NCBI GenBank assembly: GCA_951812925.1
Contig: OX638371.1
Location: 82,035,697-82,099,696 of the forward strand
Length of the DNA stretch: 64,000 bases
Reading direction: 5' to 3'
From: Calliopum simillimum
Lineage: Eukaryota > Arthropoda > Insecta > Diptera > Lauxaniidae
Part shown: positions 11,202 to 23,200 of the stretch, piece by piece
How the letters are laid out: every line of letters begins with the position of its first letter
Numbering within the stretch: the stretch's first letter is position 1
The notes under the pieces: generated by a model
What the model saw: the letters and a program-made list of their open reading frames with translations, nothing else
The model's database searches: none
Told to the model about the DNA's origin: nothing
Made by a program: the position numbers and the translations under genes

Positions 11202-14200
11202 ATGAGCTCAGACTGTGGCACTTGGTTTGCAAAATATGTGCTTTGCATATTTAATTTTCTATTTTTCGTAAGTATAATGCAAAAATGCATAGTTTTTATT
11301 AAATTTTTAAAATGAAAAATGCAAAAAATAAATAAAAATTACTAACCTTAAAAATTGTTCCATGTGAACTATTTAAGCGCATACAATTTTATTAAGAGCT
11401 GCAAAAACGTAGCAAATTAACACTATTACACTGACAAAAAAAAATTTAAATCACAATTTATTAGCAAAACTTTCTCGGTCTTTTAGTTTAATATGTATTA
11501 AATTTAGTTCAATATATTTTTTTATGCCATATTTTTTTACTGTGCTCCTCCAATAACAAATTGCTTTATGGTTAATATAAAAAAAGTGTATATTATTGCA
11601 TCCATTGTAATACAAATGTGTTTAAATGTAAAACGTTCATTGACTTTTGGCAGCTGTTACGGGCAGATTTTTTTTGTTTTATTGGTTTTTTGTAATTGCT
11701 CTTGTTAGCACATTTGGTGTGAACATTATTATTTTCATCTGTTTTGCATTTTGTTTTAATATTTACATACATTTTAATAAGCTTAAATAATAATCTGTCT
11801 ATTTATTGCTTACAGGTGCTTGGAACCATTGTTCTCGGCACAGGAATCTGGCTAGCGGTGGACAAAGCGTCACTAATTGCGCTACTGAAATTGGTTGAAA
11901 GTGAAAATGTTGCCGTAAGTAAAACAATTTTTGAATATAAAACATATAATCATGATTAATTGCCATTCACCGTTTAATAGAGTTTTAGAAAACTTGTCAC
12001 TATGCATTAAAGCAGTCTTTTTCAAACTTTTTGAACACGCGAAATCTTTCTGCATATTCACTTTTTATAAATATTTTACCTGCTCTCGGAAATAACGCCA
12101 GAAATTTGTTTGGAAATAACCAGGGGCGTGGAGAAAAACCTGGGCCCGGGGGTAGTTATATACCGGGCCCCCTCCAGGACTGTTTTTTTTTTTATTCGAT
12201 ACTAGCCCACAGGGTGCCCAAGAGACATATGAAATGTGCAAAGTTGTGATTTAGTTTGCTTCCCGCTCATATTCATAAAATAGATTTGGGCCGGTCTTCG
12301 ATCAATGCTTAAAAAATATACTAAAAAAAGGCAAATCATTTTAACCACCCGTAACTTCGAGACTTTTGGTTTTTTTCGGAGATGTCATTAAATCAACTTT
12401 TGTAGAGAATAACTAGGCCAACATTATATCCTTAGGAGAATTCGGTTCAAATATTCATGTTGTTGCTGTTTTGGAATAAAAATAGCAATTTTTTAAGAAA
12501 ATTTTCATGACTAGAAATTAATTTTTTGTAAATTTCAAATAAGTTTTCTAGTGTTCAAATCAAGAAAAAAAGAAGGTCCGGAAAAGCCCCTTATAGCCGG
12601 AAATGGTGCAGTCATATTACACAGTGCAGCAAAAAAAATTCGAAAATCTTTTTGTATACTATTCCTCAAAGCACATGATGTTACAAGTAAAACCCTATCT
12701 GTGTTTCGCTTGTTTGGCTCCAGGTCGAATTTTATAGTACTATAAAAATTGCTTCAAAACTGCTTTTTATACCCTACACCCAGGGTATATTCACTTTGTC
12801 CTTCCGTTTGTAACGCTGAGAAGGAGGCGTGGCAGATATAGAAAAGTATATATATTCTTGATCAGCATCACCTCCTGAGTCGATATAGCCATGTCCGTCT
12901 ATCTGGCTGGGTGGCTGGCTGGCTGTGTGTTGAAATACACTTTTTGGGAAAAGCAAGCAAGATAATTCAATGAAATTTGATACACTATCTTCGTCGTCAA
13001 AGAAAACTCGGAGGATTGAAAATGAGCGAAATCGGTCAACGGACACGCCTCCGCCCATACAAAAAATATATTCAAAATGCAATTTTAGGAGTATTTTTCA
13101 CGACAATGCAACCAAAATACGCATAAATACTAAAAATTTTAAGCGCAAGCTCTGAAAAAAAACTCAACGAATTCGAACAAGAGGGCGTGGCACCTCCCAT
13201 ATAAGCAAAAGCTTTAAATCGCTGTACAGAAAGCGTTTTTTGAGATAATCAATCCAAATTCGACTCAGACACTAAGAATTATAAATGAAAGCTCTCAACA
13301 AAAATTGGGTGAAACCGGACAAGGGGGCGTAGCACTTCCCATATAAGCAAAAGTTTCAAAATGCTATACTGAAATAGTTTTTTGAGATAATCCAACCAAA
13401 CTTCACTCAAATACTAAAGACTATAAATGCACGCTTTAAACTTAAACTAGACGAACTCGGACAAGAGGGCGTGGCACCTCCTATATAAGCAAAAGCTTCA
13501 AAACGCTATACTGAAAACGTTTTTCACTAAGACACTAAAAACTATAAATCCAAAGTCTGGACAAAAACTGGGTGAACTCGGACAAGAAAGCGTAGCACCT
13601 CCCATATGTGCAAAATTTTAAAAATACTGCAGTGTAGGGTATTTAATGTTTGGCCAGGCCAAATTTTTCACCCTTACTAGTTCAAAGTTGCCACGGCTAT
13701 AAGTCGTAAACCATTTGAGATTTTGTTTTTCTGTTTTCAACGAAGTTACAGATATAGACTAAAGGAAATAAATTGTTCAAAAAACTCACCCGAAAAAATT
13801 GGGTTTTGGGCCTTAAAATCACAAAAATCATTTTTGGTCATAGCTACAAAATCGTTCCGTATTATGCCAAACAATTAAAACAAAATTTTAGCCAAGACTT
13901 AACTGAACAACTCTAGAGCATGTCAATAGCATTCGAGTACTCCTTGATACTAATTTTAATTAAAACATTGAGGTATCAAAAAATGCTTTGGGTCCTATGT
14001 GACCTCATCGGTCTCAAGGGGTTAAAGAGAAAAAGTTAATTAAAAATACTAATTTTTAAGGAATGGATCTGGTCTCAAAGTTCTGATTTTTGTCTTCAAA
14101 ATGAGCTATGAAATGGTCTTGTATAATTTCATAAAATTCAACAAATAATATTTTTCTTAAGGCAGGATTCGGTACCTTGAAGTTTTTAAGTTATGTAGCG

Positions 14201-17200
14201 TGTAAAAGGATATTAATTTTTTTAAGTTTTATTTTTTTTATAGTTGAGAGTAAAGATGGGCGTTGGCTCGAGTTTTATTCATGGCCCGCGGGGCTCTACT
14301 TACCAGCGATGGGCTCGGGTTTTGAAATCGATTTTCATGTGAGCCCGAACCTAACCATAAAAGTCCTTTATTTAGAGGCCCGTGAGAACCCGTGAATCAC
14401 ACGAAGGTTGAGGAGCACAATCTTTTAAAAAATTCTGTTCTTAAATAAAAATATGGAAAATAATGTATAAATGAAGTGTTTAGAATGAAAATGAAGTAAG
14501 TTAAGTCAAACAAAAAAACTTATTAGATTTGTCGAAAAAGCTAAAGTGAGCAGACAATACATAATCTTTGTTTTTTCTCGTTTGAAAGAAAAAAAAAAAA
14601 ATGTTTTTGCGGACCCGGGCTTTTTATTAAGTGCTTGTCTCGTGTTTGTCGGCTGGGTCCGTTTCCTCTAGTTGAGCGTACATATCATTTCGCAAGCTTG
14701 CAAAAAACTACTAATAATTTTATTATTGAAGATTTTGTTTATGCTTAAATCCGGGCCCTCCAAAAAACTCCTGGCTCGGGGGAATCCCCCCTTATCCCCC
14801 CTCTTTCTCGTCAGGCCTGGAAATAACGCCAAAAAATCTCCATACAAAATTCTGGCGTTAAATCCATTTAAGTTTGAAATAAACCCAAAAAGTTTTCTGG
14901 CGTCTTTTCCGAAAATGATGGTATTATTTTCAAAAGTTATATGGTTTAGAAAAAGGAAATAACGCTAGAAATTTTTTTGGAAATAGCGCCTGAAATTTTC
15001 TGGCATTAATTTATGGAAATAAATCCTAAAGTAAACTAAGTAATAACGCCAGAATTTTTGGAAACAATTCCGTAGGAAATAACGCCAGAAAAATTTTTGA
15101 AATAAAGCCTGAAAAGCCTCCATACAAATTTCTGGCGTTATTTCCATTATGTTTTGGAAACAAAGCCAAAAACTTTTTTTCGGTGTTCTCAAAAATGCAT
15201 TGGTTTTTTTTTAGAAGTTATGTGATTTACAAAAAGGAAATAACGCCATAAGAAATACGGCAGAAAATTTTATGGAAATAAAGCCAAAAATTAACTCGGG
15301 AATAAAAATTTATGGTGAAAGATTGCGGCTTTATTGGTGTTATTTCCTTTTTGTAAACCACATTACTTTTGGAAATACATTATACAAAATTTTGAAAAAC
15401 GCCAGAAAAGTTTTTGGCTTTATTTCCAAAACGAAATGGAAATAACGCCAGAATTTTATGTGTAGATTTTTCTGTCTTTATTTCCAAACATTTTCTGCCG
15501 TTATTTCTTATGATATTATTTCCAAAAACTCTGGCGTTATTTCCTAATTTATTTTTGGCTTTATTTCCAAAAAATTATATGGCGTTACTTTCGGGACCCC
15601 ATTTTGCCTTCTGATAGCCGGGATCAAATGCATGACAAAATATTTTTCCCATCATATTTAAAGTTAAAATTCCATGTTCTGCAGAATTCATACGACATAT
15701 CATATTTTCCCACATTCTTACAGATTTATTCAAATAAATATTTTTAGAAAAACGGAAAACTTTCATATGTGCATATTCTTAATACTTTGTAATATTAAAA
15801 TACTTAAACTGCGCAATTTTGTAACATAGCTAATATAGTTAGATTTCTAACCATTAACCTTAATGTAAACGACTTAGTTTGCATGTAGTTCTACTTTATC
15901 TGGATTTCAATCAACTAACATTTGTCTGGCAACACTGCGCTTATAATTTGTAATTAAAAAATATTGTACACCTTCTAAATATGTTATAATGACGCACCGG
16001 TTCATTAAAATCTAATATAGACCCATAATCGTTTCATGCTTTTGTGTCCTTTAAAATGCCACATAATTTTCACTCTGTTGTGTTTCTTTAACAGAGAGTG
16101 GGGACTTAAATTCGTATCACATGCGAGTGTTGTAATACTTTGTGTGTATTGTAAACATAAAAATGGTTTTCCCGCGATGGTCCGAACATGTGAACGTCAA
16201 TGAAAGTGCTCATGTTTTTTATGTTGCTTTTTTTTCTAATTCTCGGAATATGTTGTAAAAAAAACGCCCCAACAACATGTTTAGCATTTAAAGGATATAA
16301 TGCTCCCCCTAACACTATCCGAGTACATACATACATACATACATACACATGTACATATGCATATAAATATTTTTGTTGTGTTTGGACATAGTACAAATTG
16401 TTGCTGTCATTGTAATTTCCATTGTTCGAATGCATGTTGATTGCATTTTTCTATTAATGCAACATCAAGTCTTACAATTTGTGGTCACTGAACTGTCAGA
16501 TAGTTTGTAGGTCTTCGGTATGTTGCTCAAATAGTATAAGGGGTTGAAATTGGTTGTTGGCGTCGCAACATGGGGCTTGGCTTCGATTAATAGGTATTTA
16601 TTTGCTTATTATAAAAATTGAATTGTAATATCAGTTTGTACGGTTGAAATTCTTGTCGTAAGTAATAAATGTGATATCATACAGCAAGCAGGTTAATTAT
16701 TCATTAACTGAAAGAAAATATGGGTTAAGTAAATAGAAATTCCAAGTAAAGGAGTTTGTGTAAAAATCTACAAAGAAATTACTTAGATTAGAAAATTTTA
16801 ATCATTTGAAATCACTTGTGCCTTAGGCAATTTAATAAATAATAAATTTAATCAATAATTTTTCATATCAAATTTGCTTCAGTTCAGTGCATATATAGCC
16901 CAGGAAAATTAGACGAAAAAAGAGCTGCTGTGCGAAATAATTCCAAGTGCATTTTTTCACCGGTATTGTCCTTACTTATGCATGATAAATAAAGTGAAAA
17001 AAGTCCATTGAAGTCCATTGTGCGCATAAAAAGTTATTCAAACTCAAAGGTCGCTAAAATCAGTTTTTTGCAAATATCTAACTAACGCTAACTTTCACAG
17101 AAAAATGTTTTCCTACAATTTTGTAACACAGGAAATTTCCCATGTAAAGATGTATAAACAGTTTACGTGTGGCTTATAGTTTAGGAGAAAACCCAATTTA

Positions 17201-20200
17201 AAAAGTTGTGCACAGTTTTTATATGTAAATGCTACGTATAAGTTAATATTAAAATATCTTACTTTTAAAATTGCGAATACTCTTTAACAAGGAGTCTTAC
17301 AAAAAAACTTAAAAAACCGTTCAAAAGATAATTGGATTCTCTATACACCGTATTAAGTTTATTTGGCAGCGACTCACATGGTCTAAGAGATATTCTTCAA
17401 AAACCGTTAAGGTTTCGAAAATTCTGGTTTTTGAAGGATATCTCTGAAACGATAAGTCATACGATAAAAAGCAATAGCATCAATTTTATGAAGAATCACA
17501 AGATCTACAAAAAATAAGCCATATGTGTACACACTGATGTAACCGTTTAGAAGTTCAATAAAAACTGGTATTTTTGGTTTTTAAAGGTTTTTTTTTTAAT
17601 AATTTACCGTTTCAGAGATATTCTTCAAAACCTAGTATTTTCGAAAACTTAACGGTTTTTGAAGAATATCTCCTAGACCATGAGTCGCTGCCGAAAAACT
17701 TAATACGGTGTATAGAGAATGCAATTATCTTTTGAACGGTTTTTTAATTTTTTTTGTAAGACTCCTTGTTAAAGAGTATTCGCAATTTTAAAAGTAAGAT
17801 ATTTTAATATTAACTTATACGTAACATTTACATATAAATACTGTGCACAATTTTTTAAATTGGGTTATCTCCTAAACTATTAGCTACACGAAAACATTTC
17901 TTTCATCTTTACATAGGAAATTTCCTGTGTTACAAAATTGTGGAGAAAAATGTCTCTGTAAAAGTTTGCGTTATCGAGATATTTGCAAAAAAATGATTTT
18001 AGCTGCCTTTGAGCCTGAATAACTTTTTATGCGCACAATAGACTTCAATGGACTTTTTACACTTTATTTATCATGCATAAATAAATATAATTCCGGTGAA
18101 AAAAAATTCACTTGGAATTTTTTAGCAGAAAAACTCTAATTTTCCTGGGCTAATACTGTAGTTTTAGTGTACACTAATGCACTGAAGTATTTTTTTTTTC
18201 TTTTTGATAAATCAAGTTAGTGGTTTTCAGTGTCAAAATGAAATCAGTGTTCAGTAAAGATTTGAATCTTGAATTTGTGCGATTAAAAAAAAAGTACGCC
18301 ATGTTTCAGGATGTTTTGTGCAGACCCCTAGTTCCTACTTGATTAAACTTTTAATGACTTTTCAAGTTTTCATCCGATTTTACTCAGCTTAAGCTTCAAA
18401 TGTTTGCAATATACTGTGTCATAGAAGAAATATATGTGACCTGGTCTATGAAAAGAGTGCTTACGTGTCAAAAAAAAAAAATTTCCAATTTTTTGCCGAT
18501 TCGCATAAAGTTGTTTTCCAGCTGTTTTCACGCAATTTTTTTTTCGCACGTAAGCCCCTTTTCATATATCAGGTCACATATAAAAAAGAGTTATTTAAAT
18601 AAATTCTTTGCAAAGATGGCAACTGTTGGATGTTATGTACTCACGGAGATCTAAAAGCTGGCAAAACCAGATTTGCTCTGGGACTTGTAGTTGCTTAGAA
18701 AAACAACATGAAAAACCGGATAGGGGAGGGGGGTTAGTGTGGACAGTTTTTATAAAATTAGGGGAAAGTGGGGAATCGTGGCAGTATGTCGAGATAAATA
18801 GTTAAATGCAACTGTAATCGTTTTCTCTTAGCCTCAACTTATTTTTACATTGGTTGTTGACAAACGTACGCGTTTTATTTGCTTTGTACAATATGTATGT
18901 ATGTATTCTCCTTTAACTCCTAGGAGGAGCATAGGGCCAATATGAAATCTCTCCATTTGTCACGATCCCTTGCGATGACTTTGATCTCTTGCCACGATTT
19001 TCCCGATTGTTGGATCTCCTTTTCCAACGACCTTTTCCAGTTGGTTTTGGGTCTACCACGTCCTCTACTGCCTTGTGGATTCCACTCAAGGGCCTGGCGA
19101 CAAAATTCGCTGTGTGGTTCCCGGAGAGTGTGACCAATCCATCCCCATTTGCGCAGCTTGATCTCGTTTGCTATAGCCTTCTGTTTGCATTTTTGATGTA
19201 GCTCGGCATTTGATATAGTGCGAGGCCACCAAACCTTTAGTATACGCCTTAAGCATTTGTTGACGAATACTTGCAGCTTGTTTGTTAGTGCTTTGTACAA
19301 TACTCGCCCAAAAAAAAGTATCTGCAAAACTTTTTTTGCGTGTTTGATTTCCATCATTCTTGGACGAATTGCTACGACAAAACACAGGTAAATATGTTTT
19401 TTATTATCGTTAGACCTTTGCCTTTCAACATACAAAAGTAATTTTGCATGACACTTCAACAAGTCAATTACACGCCGTTGTTTTGCAAAAAGTAGCTTGT
19501 GGGGAATCGTGAGCCACTTCGTGGACCACCCGTGTTTTGACAGTTTTCGTATCAATACACATTTGTATGTTGTGTTTATGATGTTTTGTGCAAAATGGAG
19601 GCTGTGAATCAATAAATAAAACAATAAATACATATTTTGTATCAAATTTTCCTATTTCCCAAATTGCGTATCTGATTGATCGTGCATAACCCTTCTTCTT
19701 CATTTTGTCGATTAAAATAACTTTACTTGTCATTTCAACTAATTCAATAAAGTTTTGCATCATAATTGTTTGATTTTTACATAATTACGGCGGTGGCCCA
19801 CGATTCCCCACCATTTTTGAAAATCGCAAAAACACTAATTTTTTTCAAACCACGAAAAGTCGGAAAAAACACAAGAATTGTTAGAAAGTGTAATAGTCAA
19901 AAGTTACCTAACTTCATGTAGAATAACATACCATATTACAATTTGCAAATTTTTTTTTTTTTTTGAAGATATTTAACAAAATAAAAACGTGGCCCACGAT
20001 TCCCCACCTTCCCCTACAAAATTATATATGTAAATATATCATTTTTGTAATAAAGTAATTTTTAGCGATTACTTATACCTCTTGCCTTCATAATTGCACC
20101 AATAGTTATGATTTTTTATTTTCATAAATGCTTTATTAAATTATTTTAAAAAGAGCTTACAAGGGGCTAGTGTGGACAACCATTAATTTAACTGGGGGCT

Positions 20201-23200
20201 AATGTGGACACCATAAGAAACTTAATAATTCATACAAAAACGTTAAGAAAGAGTTCAGATACATGTTTATTCAAGAAAATAATGATGTAATACAAATAAT
20301 AATACAAATAAAGAATTAACTGCTATCCCATGTTGTATTTGGAGAAATTTATATCAAACTTCATATAACTTGCTGATCGAGATGTTCCCGGCAGTTGTTG
20401 TGCTTGTGGCAGCTTTGCCACTATTTCATTTAGGTGAATTTGGCTGGTATCCGGTATATCGGGATACGTGAATCTATCGTTCTTTCTGTTTAGAAACGTA
20501 ATGTCGAAATCTTGAGAACCGTGGATCGTGACAATTTGGCCAATATAAAATACTTTTTGTCCATGTTGTTTCAAACTTCATATAACTTGCTGATCGAGAT
20601 GTTTCCGACAGTTTTTGTGGTTGTGGCAGCTTTGCCACTTTTTCATTTCGGTAAATTTCGCTGGCATCCGGTAAATCGGGATACGTCAATCTGTCGCTCT
20701 TTCTTTTTAGTAACGTACTTTCTTGGAACGGCTTTTAGAAATGGTCTGACGATTTCTGGAGTCATTTCATCTGCTGCGGACATGTCCACACTAGCCCCAT
20801 TTCAGTTTTCCACACTAGCCCCTTCATGTCTTTTTAAACAAAAATATTTTTTTTTTAATCTTACGGTAAAGTTCTTCAAAAATAATTTCAATGGTTTAAC
20901 TAAACACTATTTTAAGTTGTATTATCTATTAACACTACAGCAGAAGAATAATTAGTTTAAAAGTATCACTGAAATTACGAAACAACAAAAAAATTACTTT
21001 TTGCTGCGTAAAACACGTTTGGTCACATTATCATGGAAAGCTGAAGTGTCAACAAATGCATTTTTTTTTGGTGATGTAGAGTGCAAATACCAACTTGAAA
21101 AATATAAAACAGAAACAAAAAATTCAAAACGGCGCGAGAATTTGAATTTGTCCACGCTAGCCCCCAGTCCACACTAGCCCCCCCTCCCCTATGTGATTAT
21201 TTCATATCAACTTCACATTTAAATTTTCACTCCTGAAAAATTATGAAAACATGCGATACCCAGTTTTGCTATCTTTGCATAGAATTTATGTCAGAAACAA
21301 ATTGTTTGATTTAGCTTTGATATTAAAAATTCTGTTTTTTTTTTATGGTATCGATTAGCCACACTTTTTCTAAGTCGTGGGCGAATAAAAAGTGAATCAG
21401 GCTCAAAGGTCGCAAAAACCAGATTTTTGCAAATACCTACTTTGCTAACGCTAACTTCTACGTACATAAAAATTTTGAAGCTTAGGAAATTTCCTACAAA
21501 AATACGTAAGAAATGTTTTCCTACACTGAGAAAAGAGTATGTTTCCATCAAAGAATTATATTTGATTGAACATTTTAGAAAATATTTGTTAATAACACTA
21601 GTTTACAGCCAAAATTCCCAGCGAATGCCGTTACTCATTTTATATAGAAAATGGGCTGCTGATTCCGAAAATCGAATTTTTTTTTTTTTATTTCGTGTCG
21701 TTTTCGAGATATCGGTCATTTTCGGTTTTTGGACCAAAAAAAAAAGATAGTTCCATTAAAATACAAATTTCTCAAGAACCAATGTTTGTATTTAAACAAA
21801 TAATATGTCATATTAAAGGTAATTAAATTATCTACAAATGATATCCACATCACTTTTTGGTTGGTTCGTTAGTTTCGATGAAATAAACTGATTTCTAAAA
21901 AAAAAATTTTTTTTTTCGAAAAAATTAAGAAAAAATCAATTTCAACTTCAAATTTATACAAGAAGACATAACTTTTTTATAATATTTTTTTTTTCGTATC
22001 ATAGACTATATATTTGTGAAGAAAATAAGATATCATTTAAGAAAATCGATGGAAAAATGCAAAAGTTGTATACAATTCATTGATAAGTTACCAAAATGCG
22101 TTTTTCCCTATTTTTCCGTTTTTTTGTAATAAACTGTTCGAAAATTTGAAACTTTTTGTAAAAGAAATTAGAAAATCCAAAAAATTCTTAAAGAAGGCAT
22201 TAAAAGGAAATACCCGTGCCTCGCCGTTTTTCTCTAGCACGTCAGATTTTTTTTTAATCGATTTTTGAAGTTTTTTAATCCACTGTACATGAAAAAACAG
22301 AAATAACGCATTCTTGTGTTAAATCGATGAATTTAACTATATGATCCTTACATCTGAGGTGTATTATGTGTTCAGTAAACTTATGCAGGATACTGCGAGG
22401 AATATTTTTGTAGAAAATTTTAACCCTCTAAAACCCTCACATGTGGGTCATTTTGACCCCCACATGAAGGTCATTTTGACCTACATGTGGGGGTTTGAGA
22501 GGGTTAAAATTGTCTACAAAAATATTCCGCGTAGTATCCTGCATAAGTTTGCTGAAGACATGATACACCTCAGATGTAAGGATCATATAGTTAAATTCAT
22601 CGATTTAACACAAGAATGCGTTATTTCTGTTATTTCATGTACAGTGGATTAAAAAACTTCAAAAATCGATTAAAAAAAAATCTGACGTGCTAGAGAAAAA
22701 CGGCGAGGCACGGGTATTTCCTTTTAATGCCTTCTTTAAGAATTTTTTGGATTTTCTAATTTCTTTTACAAAAAGTTTCAAATTTTCGAACAGTTTATTA
22801 CAAAAAAACGGAAAAATAGGGAAAAACGCATTTTGGTAACTTATCAATGAATTGTATACAACTTTTGCATTTTTCCATCGATTTTCTTAAATAGTATTTT
22901 ATTTGCCTAACAAATTTATAGACTATGATATAAAAATACAAAATGATTTTTAAAATTTTTTTTTCTTGTAAAAATCTGCAGTTGATTTAGACATTTTTGT
23001 AATTTTTTCGGAAAAATATACTCTTTTTTTCAGAAATCAATTTATTTCATCGAAACTAACAAACCAGCCAAAAAGTGACGTGAGTATCATTTGTAGGTAA
23101 TTTAATTACCTTTGATATGACATATTATTTGTTTGAATACAAACATTGGTTCTTGAGATATTTGTATTTAAGTGGAACTATCTTTTTTTTTGGTCCAAAA

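Larger units (their letters stand above)
12121..14815. mobile_element. Probable hAT-like relic inserted in the ATAACGCC array
   Basis: The left end CAGGGGCGTGGAGAAA is preceded by GGAAATAAC. The right end, decayed, reads AGGCCTGACGAGAAA on the other strand and is followed by GGAAATAAC. GGGCCCGGGGG-type GC-rich sequence occurs near both ends, as is common in hAT elements starting CAGGGGCG. The duplication is not decisive because the host array itself repeats that sequence. The relic carries two younger insertions: HINE copy B (12765-13680) and a hAT MITE (14251-14670). No transposase domain was recognised between them. Confidence 0.45.
12086..15600. mobile_element. ATAACGCC-array element, split by a later insertion
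   Basis: The left piece is 12086-12120 and the right piece about 14816-15600. Both consist of GGAAATAACGCCAGAA-type phrases in both orientations, about fifteen in all, alternating with an AAATAAAGCC variant. The outer ends look like an imperfect inverted repeat (CTCGGAAATAACGCCA at left; CCCGAAAGTAACGCCA on the other strand at right). Without the insert the element would be about 820 bp. Several frames stay open through the array only because it is repetitive. No transposase was seen and no clean target duplication was found. Confidence 0.6.
18723..21189. mobile_element. TA-flanked pogo-like relic, GGGGCTAGTGTGGAC phrase
   Basis: The termini GGGGAGGGGGG and CCCCCCCTCCCC are inverted and flanked by TA (18721-18722 and 21190-21191). 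The phrase GGGGCTAGTGTGGAC, or a close variant, follows the left end and recurs near 20163, 20196, 20785, 20812, 21152 and 21170 in both orientations. Fragments of a transposase C-terminus lie on the - strand at 20323-20715. The element contains a complete second TA-flanked element at 18761-20014. Subtracting that and its duplication leaves about 1.2 kb, so this is an internally deleted copy. Confidence 0.75.

Noticed and set aside
18920..19645. 241-codon - strand frame as one protein
   Set aside because: The part below 19288 is an RTE fragment bounded by a target duplication; the rest is unrelated DNA-transposon sequence read through by chance.
22080..22847. Identical 62-codon frames on + and - strands
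   Set aside because: They are mirror images in the palindrome arms and have a low-complexity Phe/Lys composition; no start context or domain.
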